Shown: positions 1-8,700 of the stretch, piece after piece
Position numbering within the stretch: the first letter of the stretch is position 1
Layout: each line of letters opens with the position of its first letter
Source of the DNA: Spirochaetota bacterium
Lineage (GTDB): Bacteria > Spirochaetota > Spirochaetia > ARS1246
Direction of reading: 5' to 3'
DNA length: 34,508 bases
NCBI GenBank assembly: GCA_024275515.1
Contig: JAJRYZ010000124.1
Coordinates: forward strand, 1 to 34,508
Program-made: the position numbers and the translations under genes
Notes under the pieces: generated by a model
The model's database searches: none
What the model saw: only the letters and a program-made list of their open reading frames with translations
What the model was told of the DNA's origin: nothing

Positions 1-559
1 GCAATCGAATATTGGCAGCCTTGAGATCGAGATAGGTTCTCCCGCATCTGCTCGTCGAGTCCTCGGAGTGAAAAGACGCCGCACGCTCCGGCGGCACGGC
101 GTAACAGCACGGTCCGATTCCCGGACCTATCACGGCCACGACGTCGGCGGGGTCGACCCGGGCCACGCGCCCAAGACGGTCGAGCCCGACGGTCACTATT
201 CCCGTTCCACGCCAACCCGAATGGACGATTCCGAACCCGCCTCCCCGGTCGGCGTACAAGAAGATCGGAAGGCAATCGCCAACGGAAACGGTCAGCACTT
301 TTTCCCCGTCGCGGGTCACCATCCCGTCGGCCTCGGCTCCGGCCGTGTACTCCTCGGGCACCTCCAGCACACGCCGCGAGTGGATCTGCTTCAGAAAGCA
401 CACCCGGCCGGCCGCGACGCCGAGGTGCCGGCGGACGACGTCTCGACGGTCGACACCGGTCAGGAGCGCAAGCGACGGCCGGACGCCGTCGCGGCGCGTT
501 TGCAGTCGAAAGATCCCGTTCTCGTCGGGATGACCCAGGGAGACATGAACGATGCGCAC
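1..559 (-). CDS. Laccase-domain (YlmD/PgeF, YfiH family) protein, 3' end missing
   Basis: This gene is absent from the ORF track because it starts with GTG and runs off the window edge. Reading the minus strand from GTG at 559 gives 186 open codons with the family hallmarks: QIHS near residue 64, ADGMVT, VGDCLPI, HSGWRGT and GPGIGPCCY. In this family the conserved Cys and His residues bind a metal and act on purine nucleosides (phosphorolysis or deamination of adenosine and inosine); some members are described as cell-wall-editing factors. The GTG lies 11 bases after the stop of the upstream hypothetical gene, so the two are probably co-transcribed. No strong Shine-Dalgarno is visible, which leaves the exact start moderately sure. 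The family assignment is strong; the substrate in this organism is inference. Confidence 0.87.
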   Translation of the reverse strand, partial: MRIVHVSLGHPDENGIFRLQTRRDGVRPSLALLTGVDRRDVVRRHLGVAAGRVCFLKQIHSRRVLEVPEEYTAGAEADGMVTRDGEKVLTVSVGDCLPIFLYADRGGGFGIVHSGWRGTGIVTVGLDRLGRVARVDPADVVAVIGPGIGPCCYAVPPERAASFHSEDSTSRCGRTYLDLKAANIRL

Positions 560-570
560 GCCGTCGTCTC

Positions 571-2262
571 TCAGTCCCGACCGTGTTCGAGATCGAAAAT
601 CAGATGCAGCAACCGCCTGGCCTCGGCAAAAGCGTCGAGCGCTTCTCCCAGCTTCTCTCGGAACGCTCTGCCGTCTCCCGTCCCGAGCTCGTCCAAGTTT
701 GCCAGCGTGTCGTACGCGCCGCCGCTTTGGCCGAAAAGGACGCCCTTGAGGACCTTAACCATTCGCTCGAGATCCTCCATTCCGCGGTGGATGATGCTCT
801 CCATCGACCTGTCGGCCCGCTCCATGACGCTCTTAATCCCCGCGTCGCGCTCAGACTTTTTTGCCGGCCGCGCATCGACATTACGAATCTCGGCGCCGAG
901 TTCTCCGTCGTCCCGCAGCGACGCGTCGACCGAACGTATCGCTTTCGACAGCTCGCCCAAACCGTTGAACGCGTCGGTCATTTCCGCACGATTCTGCGGC
1001 TTGTAAAACTCTCCATGCACAAGAATGTTCTTGAGGACGGCGTTGTGCGTCACCCCAAACAAAACCTCGGCAAGGGTCAGGAGGAAAGCGGCCGTTTTCG
1101 GGTAGCGAAACGGCTGGGCGGCGCCGACCGGCCGTTCGATGTATCTTTCCGGAGCCACATTTCGCCCGAAAAGCCGGGCGGCCTGTTCGTGAAACTCGGC
1201 GAGACGCCGCTCCCGGAGAAAAAGCGATATATTCTTGTCGGCGCGGTCCTCCCAGTACTGTCTGAAAACCGTAAACCATTCCTCTCCGCCTCCGAGTTTG
1301 TCCGGCGTATAGGCGGGGTTGCGGTTCATCAGTCGCAGTATATCGACGAGCGGAACATTCCTGCCGAACCGGGTAATCTCGTCAAGCGCAACGGCGGCCT
1401 TCCGAGTTTCTTCTTCGATCAACCCCGCGTATCCGTCGTCCGAACGTCTGTCCCGGTAATGGAACATGATTACCGTTCCGACAACTTCGTCGGCGGGCCG
1501 TACGCCGAGGGAAAAGATGATGTCGGCGAGATCTCCCAGGTCTTTCCGATGCCGGGCGGCGGGAATCTCTCCCACCGGCCCGCCCTCGACGCCGGCGATC
1601 TTCGAAAAGGGAAAAAGAACGAGCTCGTTCAAAAAAAGAAGTCCGCGATAAACGGCATAGAGCCTGGCGCGCGAGTCCTTTTCGATACGCGAAAGCGCGT
1701 CGCGCGTTCCCACCTGCACCTGCTTTCGAATATCGAATTCCGAACCGTCGGCGTTCAACCCCGGCGATCGCGGGTCGCTTGCGCGTTCAAGCATCTCGTA
1801 TTCCGCCGGCAACAGGACGCTGAGAAGAAAAGCGAGATAATCACGCCTCTCCTCGACTATGGCTTGCCGCAGAGGGGCCGCAAGGATCTGCAACCGCTCT
1901 CCCAATTGAAACAGACTTCGAAGAAGCGCCGGCCCCAGAGTCTCTCGCCGATGGTCATACATGCCGGGATACGCGCGGGCGATTTTCCTGCCGATCCGCG
2001 CCAACATGTCTTCGGCGACGAGATCGAGAATATCCCGCTGTACGATTATGTGTCTTAGCCACAAAAAAAAGCGGCGCAACAGCCCGATGCGGCTGTAAGC
2101 CTCTTCGATCGGTCTCTCGTCGGCCTCGTCGCCTCCGGCAAGCAGCAGCGGCGCCTCTCCGGTCGGCTGAAGACTCACCTTCGCAAGCAGGTCACGTCGT
2201 TCTTGCGGCGAGAGGTCGCGGGCAAGCTTGTAGAAGACTTCCGAACCGGCGTCGCCCGGCAT
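571..2262 (-). CDS. Spirochaete-specific hypothetical protein (possibly DUF5312)
   Basis: This is a soluble protein of about 563 residues with no signal peptide or membrane span. The N-terminal stretch LSPQERRDLLAKV and the overall layout resemble a conserved hypothetical family that I associate with Treponema (I think DUF5312; not verified). The central part is helical and charged, and the region around residues 450-560 looks coiled-coil-like. The function is unknown. The track begins at a TTG (2298), but that TTG is the start of a good sigma70 -35 box (TTGACC, 18 bases, TACAAT) read in the same direction. The ATG at 2262 lies 6 bases after the -10, so I place the start there, which would make the mRNA leaderless. 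The gene is divergent from the leuA leader, and a laccase-domain gene follows 11 bases downstream. Confidence 0.7.
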   Translation of the reverse strand: MPGDAGSEVFYKLARDLSPQERRDLLAKVSLQPTGEAPLLLAGGDEADERPIEEAYSRIGLLRRFFLWLRHIIVQRDILDLVAEDMLARIGRKIARAYPGMYDHRRETLGPALLRSLFQLGERLQILAAPLRQAIVEERRDYLAFLLSVLLPAEYEMLERASDPRSPGLNADGSEFDIRKQVQVGTRDALSRIEKDSRARLYAVYRGLLFLNELVLFPFSKIAGVEGGPVGEIPAARHRKDLGDLADIIFSLGVRPADEVVGTVIMFHYRDRRSDDGYAGLIEEETRKAAVALDEITRFGRNVPLVDILRLMNRNPAYTPDKLGGGEEWFTVFRQYWEDRADKNISLFLRERRLAEFHEQAARLFGRNVAPERYIERPVGAAQPFRYPKTAAFLLTLAEVLFGVTHNAVLKNILVHGEFYKPQNRAEMTDAFNGLGELSKAIRSVDASLRDDGELGAEIRNVDARPAKKSERDAGIKSVMERADRSMESIIHRGMEDLERMVKVLKGVLFGQSGGAYDTLANLDELGTGDGRAFREKLGEALDAFAEARRLLHLIFDLEHGRD

Positions 2263-2268
2263 AGTCGC

Positions 2269-2298
2269 ATTGTAGGGTCTGTAGAATTGGGAGGTCAA
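2269..2298 (-). promoter_or_regulatory. Sigma70 promoter for the hypothetical gene, apparently leaderless
   Basis: On the minus strand the -35 is TTGACC (2298-2293), the spacer is 18 bases and the -10 is TACAAT (2274-2269). The predicted transcription start falls on or next to the ATG at 2262. Its -35 lies 11 bases from the -35 of the divergent leuA leader promoter, so the two polymerase sites are back to back. Confidence 0.6.
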
Positions 2299-2309
2299 GA
2301 TTCGTTCGC

Positions 2310-2338
2310 TTGACCATTCGCGTCTGTTGGTTTATAAA
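2310..2338 (+). promoter_or_regulatory. Sigma70 promoter of the leu/ile leader
   Basis: The -35 is TTGACC (2310-2315), the spacer is exactly 17 bases and the -10 is TATAAA (2333-2338). The predicted start is about 2345, only a few bases before the ATG of the leader peptide at 2349. The transcript would therefore have almost no 5' untranslated region before the leader peptide. Confidence 0.72.
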
Positions 2339-2348
2339 TGTAGTCGAC

Positions 2349-2417
2349 ATGAGTTCGTCAACGCTCGGCATCATCATTATTCTACTCACCGCAGACTACG
2401 CGGCCCGAAGGGGATGA
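2349..2417 (+). CDS. Leader peptide of the leuA-cimA attenuator (22 aa, Ile/Leu-rich)
   Basis: This small ORF is too short for the ORF track. It encodes 22 residues, with the run TLGIIIILLT in the middle: Leu, Gly, four consecutive Ile codons (ATC ATC ATT ATT) and two Leu codons (CTA CTC). It starts just after a sigma70 promoter and stops (TGA) 26 bases before a strong Rho-independent terminator, which precedes leuA and cimA. This is the classic layout of ribosome-mediated attenuation. Known leader peptides for amino acid operons carry runs of the codons for the end product; leuA feeds leucine and cimA feeds isoleucine, and exactly these two residues are repeated, with no valine. No Shine-Dalgarno is visible, so translation may be leaderless. 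The coding call is inference from context, but the fit is close. Confidence 0.75.
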   Translation: MSSSTLGIIIILLTADYAARRG

Positions 2418-2443
2418 TCCGAGCGCCATTACCATGGTGACAT

Positions 2444-2477
2444 AAGGCCGTTCCCGCCGGGGACGGCCTTTTTTTTT
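2444..2477 (+). terminator. Rho-independent attenuator terminator before leuA
   Basis: A 12-base-pair stem (AAGGCCGTTCCC pairing with GGGGACGGCCTT, one G-U pair) with a 3-base loop is followed by a run of nine T. It sits inside the leuA transcript, between the leader peptide and leuA, with no other plus-strand gene upstream. A possible antiterminator strand is GCGGCC at 2400-2405, inside the last codons of the leader peptide, which can pair with GGCCGT (2446-2451) in the 5' arm. A ribosome stalled on the Ile/Leu codons would leave it free; a ribosome at the stop codon would cover it. Confidence 0.85.
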
Positions 2478-2492
2478 AAGGAGTTAGACGTT

Positions 2493-2636
2493 ATGTGGGT
2501 TATCGACGCCTTTCGAGGCGTGTCGCTGAGGAAAGAAGTCCTACCCGGCCGCACGATGGCCGTACGATTCACCAAGACACGGTTATTTTTATTACGAACA
2601 GGAGTGATATTTCATGGATACATTAGCAGTTTTTGA
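2493..2636 (+). CDS. Possible small ORF (47 aa) between attenuator and leuA
   Basis: This ORF starts at an ATG 9 bases after AAGGAG, the best Shine-Dalgarno in the region and better than many real genes here. It runs 47 codons and overlaps the leuA start by 23 bases in another frame (MWVIDAFRGVSLRKE...). It contains a short stem-loop, ACGCCT-TTCG-AGGCGT. I do not recognise the peptide. It may be a chance ORF in the leuA 5' region, or a second translated leader coupling ribosome flow to leuA. The ribosome binding site is the only positive evidence. Confidence 0.22.
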   Translation: MWVIDAFRGVSLRKEVLPGRTMAVRFTKTRLFLLRTGVIFHGYISSF

Positions 2637-4137
2637 TACGACGCTTCGCGACGGAGAGCAGTCGCCCGGAGCATCGATGAGCATAGAGCAGAAATGCGAA
2701 ATCGCGGCCCAACTCGCGCGGCTCGGCGTCGACGTAATCGAGGCCGGGTTTCCGATTTCCTCTCCGCGTCAGTTCGAGGCGTGTCGGCTTATCGCCGAGC
2801 GCGTGGAAGGTCCGGTGGTCGCCGCTCTCGCGCGAGCGCTCGACGAAGATATCGAGGCCGCCGCGGAGGCGGTTCGAGGCGGGAAGAGGACGCGCATACA
2901 TACCTTCATCGCCACCTCACCGATTCACATGGAGCACAAACTCGGGAAAAAACCGGAGGAGGTGCTTGAAATGACGGTGAGAGCGGTGAAGCTCGCCCGA
3001 TCGTTCACCGACGATGTCGAGTTTTCCCCCGAAGACGCGACGCGAAGCGAAATCGATTTTCTCTGCCGCGTGGTGGAGGCCGCCATCGACGCCGGCGCCG
3101 GCGTTATCAACATTCCCGACACCGTCGGATACGCAGTACCTCACGAGTTCGGCGATTTCATCCGTACTATCAGAGAAAAAGTGCCCAACATCGACAAAGC
3201 GATCATCTCGGTGCATTGCCACAACGACCTCGGTCTCGCGGTCGCGAACACCGTGAGCGCCGTGGAAAACGGCGCCCGGCATGCCGAACTTACCGTCAAC
3301 GGAATCGGCGAGCGCGCGGGGAACGCCGCGCTGGAGGAGTTCGTCATGGCGCTCAAAGTACGTTCCGACATAATGTCGTACCGAACCGGTATCGACACTC
3401 ATCAGATCTACAACACCTCGCGCTTGGTGTCGAACATCATCGGTTTCCCGATCCCGAGAAACAAGCCGGTCGTGGGAGATAATGCTTTCGCCCACGAAGC
3501 GGGAATTCATCAACACGGAGTCATCAAGCGCCGTGAAACCTACGAAATCATGACGCCCGAGTCGGTCGGGCGCGATTTTTCTAACATCGTCCTCGGGCGC
3601 CACTCGGGAATGCACGGATTCAAGAAGCGTCTCGACGAACTCGGCTTGGCGCTTACCGACGACGAGCTTGCCTCGGCATACGCGCGGTTTCTCGAAATCG
3701 CCGATCGCAAAAAGGAGGTTTTCGACGACGACCTCTACGCCATCATAGGCGAAGAGTTGGGTAGACAGGCCGCGCGCTACAGTCTGGAGTATTTCAACAT
3801 CATCTCGGGGAACGTCTCGGTACCTACCGCCACCGTCCGCATTCGGACGGGCGATGAGGTAATCGAAGAGGCAGCGACGGGCGACGGGCCGGTCGACGCC
3901 GTTTTTATCGCGATCGACCGCGCTCTCGGCGTCAAGACCACGCTCAACGAATACACCGTCCAGGCGGTCACGCCCGGGAAGCAGGCGCTCGGAGAGGTGA
4001 CCGTTGTACTTGAAATAGACGGCGAGCACTGCGTCGGCCGAGGATCGTCGACCGACATTCTCGAAGCGAGCGCGAGAGCGTACGTAAACGCACTCAACCG
4101 CTACGAGCTCATCAAGCGCAACGGAGACCGACGATGA
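2614..4137 (+). CDS. leuA: 2-isopropylmalate synthase LeuA
   Basis: LeuA condenses acetyl-CoA with 2-ketoisovalerate, the committed step of leucine synthesis, in the cytoplasm. The 507-residue length is normal. The N-terminal TIM barrel carries the metal and substrate motif TTLRDGEQSPG (residues 8-18), EFSPEDATRS near 137, and the metal-binding HCHNDLGLA near 200. NGIGERAGN and the HEAGIHQHG loop follow. The C-terminal third (about 385-500) is the LeuA regulatory domain that mediates leucine feedback in the family. AGGAG lies about 9 bases upstream of the ATG. The last bases overlap the cimA start (ATGA), so translation of the two is probably coupled. An Ile/Leu-rich leader peptide and a terminator upstream suggest attenuation. 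Related paralogues (homocitrate or citramalate synthase) are less likely, because cimA is the next gene. Confidence 0.95.
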   Translation: MDTLAVFDTTLRDGEQSPGASMSIEQKCEIAAQLARLGVDVIEAGFPISSPRQFEACRLIAERVEGPVVAALARALDEDIEAAAEAVRGGKRTRIHTFIATSPIHMEHKLGKKPEEVLEMTVRAVKLARSFTDDVEFSPEDATRSEIDFLCRVVEAAIDAGAGVINIPDTVGYAVPHEFGDFIRTIREKVPNIDKAIISVHCHNDLGLAVANTVSAVENGARHAELTVNGIGERAGNAALEEFVMALKVRSDIMSYRTGIDTHQIYNTSRLVSNIIGFPIPRNKPVVGDNAFAHEAGIHQHGVIKRRETYEIMTPESVGRDFSNIVLGRHSGMHGFKKRLDELGLALTDDELASAYARFLEIADRKKEVFDDDLYAIIGEELGRQAARYSLEYFNIISGNVSVPTATVRIRTGDEVIEEAATGDGPVDAVFIAIDRALGVKTTLNEYTVQAVTPGKQALGEVTVVLEIDGEHCVGRGSSTDILEASARAYVNALNRYELIKRNGDRR

Positions 4138-5735
4138 GCCTGATTACCGTCTACGACACGACGTTGCGCGACGGAATGCAGGGAATCGAGGTCAGCTACA
4201 CGCTTAACGACAAGCTGCAGATCGCGCACAAGCTGGATGAGTTCGGCGTCGACTATATCGAAGGGGGTTTCCCGCTGTCGAACGACAAGGAGGCCGCTTT
4301 TTTTGAACGCGTGCGCCGCGAACGTTTCGATCGGGCGAGAATCGTCGCTTTCGGCTCGACGCGTCGCCCCGGTCGTCGTGCGGCAAACGACGCGCACATC
4401 ACCGCCCTTCTCGAGGCCGAGACGGAAACGGTTACCGTCGTCGGAAAGACCTGGAAGGCTCACGTCACCGAGGTGCTCGGAACGACGCCGGAAGAGAATC
4501 TTGAGATGATCCATGATTCGCTTTCGCATCTAAAAGCCGAGGGTCGCGAAGTTGTTTTCGATCTCGAACATTTTTTCGACGGCTACAAGGACGATCCGGC
4601 GTATGCTCTTCACGTTCTGGAAACCGCGACCGACGCCGGCGCCGACGTTCTCGTTTTGTGCGACACCAACGGAGGCACGCTGCCCGATGAAGCGTCGGCG
4701 ATCATCTCGGCGCTGCCGCAGGAACGATTAAGCAAACTCGGCGTCCATTTTCACAACGATTCCGGAACCGCCGATGCGAACTCGCTGGCCGGCATCCGGT
4801 GCGGCGCCGTCCACATTCAGGGAACCGTCAACGGTTGGGGAGAAAGATGCGGAAACGCGAACCTGTGCGTTCTTGTGCCGAACATCTGCCTGAAGACCGA
4901 CTTCGAAGTTTCGATGGCCGACCGGCTGCGGCACTTGACCTCGCTGTCGCGATTCGTCGCCGAAAAAGCCAACATGATCCCGGAGAAGAGGCAGCCGTAT
5001 GTCGGAGAGGCCGCGTTCAGTCACAAGGCCGGCCAACACGCCGACGTCATCCAGAAGGCGGCGCATTTGATAGAACATATAGACCGGGTGCTCGTCGGCA
5101 ACGAGCGGCGTGTCATCCTTTCCGAGCTCGCGGGTAAATCGACCATCGTCAGAAAGCTCGCCCGCTACGGCGCTTTCGATAAGAACTCGAAGACGGTCGC
5201 CGAGCTGATCGACATTCTGAAAGAAAAGGAACGGCTCGGATACGAGTACGAGGCCGCCGAGGCCTCCTTCGACATCGTCATACGAAAATGCCTCGGACGC
5301 TACCGTCCCCTTTTCGAGCTGGGGAATTACCATCTCGAATCGTACAAAACCGGCGACGTTCCGTCAAAGACGGTGGGGCGTATCTTTCTTTCCTGCGCGG
5401 GAAAGCAGATCATGGGCGCGGGTGTCGGCATCGGCCCGGTCGAAACGCTCGACCGGGCGCTGCGCGACGCGCTCACGCCTTTCGCCGACTTCCTGCAGCG
5501 CATCTCGCTCATCGATTACCGGGTGCGCGTTCTCAATCCGGAGGCCGCATCCGCTTCCAAGGTGCGGGTCTTTATTACTTCTTCCGATCACGAGCACACC
5601 TGGGACACCGTCGGTGTGTCGGAAAACGTGATCGAGGCCTCCTGGGAAGCGATGGTCGACAGCATCGAATACTACTACAACAACTACGTTGTCGAGGATG
5701 CAAAGCCGGGCACAGAGATTAGGCCCGGGGCGTAG
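4134..5735 (+). CDS. cimA: (R)-citramalate synthase CimA
   Basis: CimA condenses pyruvate with acetyl-CoA to citramalate, a route to 2-ketobutyrate and isoleucine that bypasses threonine. The 533-residue length fits the CimA family. The barrel shows TTLRDGMQG (residues 9-17), the metal-binding VHFHNDSGTADANS near 206, and NGWGERCGNANL. A C-terminal LeuA-type regulatory domain begins near residue 395. The DGMQ variant in place of LeuA's DGEQ, and the GYxxxxAxASF-like linker, mark the citramalate or alpha-isopropylmalate/homocitrate subgroup rather than LeuA. It overlaps leuA by four bases (ATGA). At its 3' end it overlaps the convergent carB by 17 bases, leaving no room for a terminator between them. 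Leader-peptide attenuation with Ile codons fits this enzyme. Confidence 0.93.
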   Translation: MSLITVYDTTLRDGMQGIEVSYTLNDKLQIAHKLDEFGVDYIEGGFPLSNDKEAAFFERVRRERFDRARIVAFGSTRRPGRRAANDAHITALLEAETETVTVVGKTWKAHVTEVLGTTPEENLEMIHDSLSHLKAEGREVVFDLEHFFDGYKDDPAYALHVLETATDAGADVLVLCDTNGGTLPDEASAIISALPQERLSKLGVHFHNDSGTADANSLAGIRCGAVHIQGTVNGWGERCGNANLCVLVPNICLKTDFEVSMADRLRHLTSLSRFVAEKANMIPEKRQPYVGEAAFSHKAGQHADVIQKAAHLIEHIDRVLVGNERRVILSELAGKSTIVRKLARYGAFDKNSKTVAELIDILKEKERLGYEYEAAEASFDIVIRKCLGRYRPLFELGNYHLESYKTGDVPSKTVGRIFLSCAGKQIMGAGVGIGPVETLDRALRDALTPFADFLQRISLIDYRVRVLNPEAASASKVRVFITSSDHEHTWDTVGVSENVIEASWEAMVDSIEYYYNNYVVEDAKPGTEIRPGA

Positions 5736-8700
5736 CGCGCTCGATCTGCAGGAAACTTTCGTCGTTCGCGAGCGCGCGCACGACGGTCGCGTTGCTTTTG
5801 AGATGTCGAATCCCCTCGACGGCCGCGCGCGCGGCCGATGTCGTCGTCGTGTAGGGAATACGTCTTCGGACCGCCTCGATCCGAATCATCTCATCGCCCT
5901 GCTGCGAGAATCTTCCAAGCGGCGTGTTGATGAGCAGGTGTATCTTCCCCGCGCGCATCTGATCGATAACGTTCGGGTGTCCCTCGTGTATTTTCAGCAC
6001 AACTTCCGGGAAAAGGCCGTGCTCGAAGAGAAACTGCGCCGTCCCGCGAGTCGCGCATATCGCGAACCCGAGCGCCTCGAGATCCTGAACCATCGGCAGG
6101 ATCGTCTCCTTGTCCTCCCTGTGAACCGAGACGAACACCTTACCTTCGGTCGGCAGAACAGTTCCCGCCGCCGCCTCGGCCTTGGCATACGCCTCGCCGA
6201 AAGTGGCGCCGGTGCCGATAACTTCGCCGGTCGATTTCATTTCCGGACCGAGAAGCGGATCGATCACATGGAAGCGTTCGAAACTGAAAACCGCCTCCTT
6301 TACCGCCCATCCGGTTCGACACTTCCCCTGCCCGATTCCGTTGCTCGTTAACCCCTGCGCTTCCAGATCTTCGCCCAGCCATATCCGCACGACGGCGTCG
6401 ACCAGATTCACCCCCGACGCCTTCGACAGGTACGGCACGGTGCGCGAAGCACGTGGATTGACTTCAAGCACGTACAGCTCGCCGGCCTTGACGGCGAACT
6501 GAATATTGAGAAAACCGCGAACACGTATCTCCCCGGCGATCCGAGCGGTGGCCCGGATCATTTCGTCGAGCAGATGAGGATCGGATTTGTACGCGGGGAA
6601 AACGCAGGCCGAGTCTCCGGAGTGAATCCCCGCGGCTTCGATATGCTGCATGATTCCGGCAACGTAGACGTTCTCGCCGTCGGACAACGCATCGAGGTCG
6701 TACTCGAAGGCGTCTTCCAGAAACTGATCCACCAAAACCGGGCGCTCCCGCGACATCCGGATGCCCTTGCCGAGAAAGGTAGTGAGTTCCTCCGGATTGA
6801 AAGCGATGAACATGCTCCGTCCGCCGAGTACAAAGCTGGGTCTCAGCAACACCGGGTAGCCGATTTCCCGCGAGAACTCTTCGACCTCCTCCGGGCTCGA
6901 CGCCATGCGATTCATCGGCTGTCTCAGGCCGACTTTGCGGACGAGATCCGAAAAAAGACCGCGGTCCTCCGCGTCGAGAATGTTCTTCACTTCGGTTCCC
7001 ACCACACGCGCCCCGTGCTCGGTCAAGGTCTCGGCCATGTTCAACGGCGTCTGTCCGCCAAGCTGAACTACCACGTCCCACACGTCTTCCTTCCGCATGA
7101 CCGCCAGAACATCCTCGGGCGTAAGCGGCTCGATATAGAGACGGTCCGATATATTGAAATCGGTCGACACGGTTTCGGGATTTGAGTTGATAATAATCGG
7201 GTGCACACCGTGTCGACGATACGACAGCGAGGCGAGAGTACAGCAGGTGTCGAACTCGAGTCCTTGACCGATCCGGTTCGGCCCACTCGCCAGGATGATC
7301 ACCGCAGGGGGCTCGATTCGCCCGCCTTCGTCTATTTCTCCGAACGTCGAGTAGAAATAGGGCGTGTCTGCGGTAAACTCGCCGGCGCACGTGTCGACGA
7401 AATGGTAGGCCGCGTGGATCTCATTCTCGTCTCTGAGGCCCCGTACGTCGAGCAGCGACGTCTTTCCCAAACGGGCGATTCTGCGGTCCGAAAGGCCGCA
7501 TCGCTTCGCCTCCAACAGCAACCGAGGCGTGAGCGCGCCCGAAGAGATCCGTTGCTCGAGGCGGGTCTGAACGAGCAGCTGATGCAGGAACCACGGGTCA
7601 TATCCGGTTTTTTCACGCAGAGAGTCGAGCGCACGTTCGCCTTCGCGCGAGAGCACCGTGTAGATCGCGAAGAGCCTCATCGGGTGCAGCGTATCGAGCA
7701 TTCGGTCAAGCCCGTCGTAACCGATTTCGAGCTCGGTTACGCCTTCGTACCCGATTTCCACCGCCCGAACGGCCTTATTGAGCGCCTCGATGAAAGTCCG
7801 TCCGAGCGCCAGGGATTCTCCCACGGATTTCATCTGAGTACCGAGCTCTTCGTACGCCGCAGGAAACTTCTCCAGCTCGAACCGGGGAACTTTCACCGCG
7901 CAGTAGTCGAGCGCCGGTTCGAAACACGAAACCGTTTTCCCGGTGATATCGTTGATGATTTCGTCCAGGGTAAAGCCCACGGCGAGCCTCGCCGCACACC
8001 GGGCGATGGGAAATCCGGTCGCCTTGCTCGCGAGTGCGGAGGAGCGCGATACGCGTGGATTCATTTCGATGATGATCATCCGGCCGGACTGCGGATCAAC
8101 GGCGAACTGCACGTTGGACCCTCCGCACTCGACACCGATCGCCCGCAGGACCTCGATCGACGCGCTTCTCATAACCTGGTATTCCCGATCACTCAGGGTC
8201 TGAATCGGCGCGACGGTAATGCTGTCGCCGGTGTGGACCCCCATTGGATCGACGTTCTCGATTGAGCAGATGATAACGGCGTTATCCGCGCTGTCCCGCA
8301 TCACCTCCATCTCGAACTCTTTCCATCCGACGAGCGACTCTTCGATCAACGCCTCGTGAACCGGGCTTTCATCCAGCGCTCGTTCCAGAAGGCTGCGAAA
8401 CTCACCGGCGGTCACGGCGATGCTTCCGCCTTGCCCCCCCAACGTGTAACTCGGTCGGATAACAACGGGCAACCCCACTTCGTCGATAAAGCCGAGCGCC
8501 GCTTCCACCGATTTGGTGGTAATCGAACGAGCCACGTCGAGACCGATCGATCGAGCCACCTCTTTGAACTTTCCCCTGTCCTCGGCCCGCTCTATCGCCT
8601 CGATGCTCGCGCCTATCACCTCGATGCCGTACCGATCCAAAACGCCCTCATGGGCGAGCAGCATCGAGAGGTTCAGGCCGGTCTGCCCCCCCATCGTCGG

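Noticed and set aside
68-1006. 312-aa plus-strand ORF
   Set aside because: It is a shadow of the laccase-domain and hypothetical genes on the minus strand, rich in Arg, Ser and Pro, with no recognisable motif.
583-2058. 491-aa plus-strand ORF
   Set aside because: It lies wholly opposite the 563-residue minus-strand gene. High GC opens long antisense frames, and no family feature is seen.
2917-4029. 370-aa minus-strand ORF inside leuA
   Set aside because: It is antisense to a certain leuA, with a His/Asp/Arg-rich composition typical of antisense frames.
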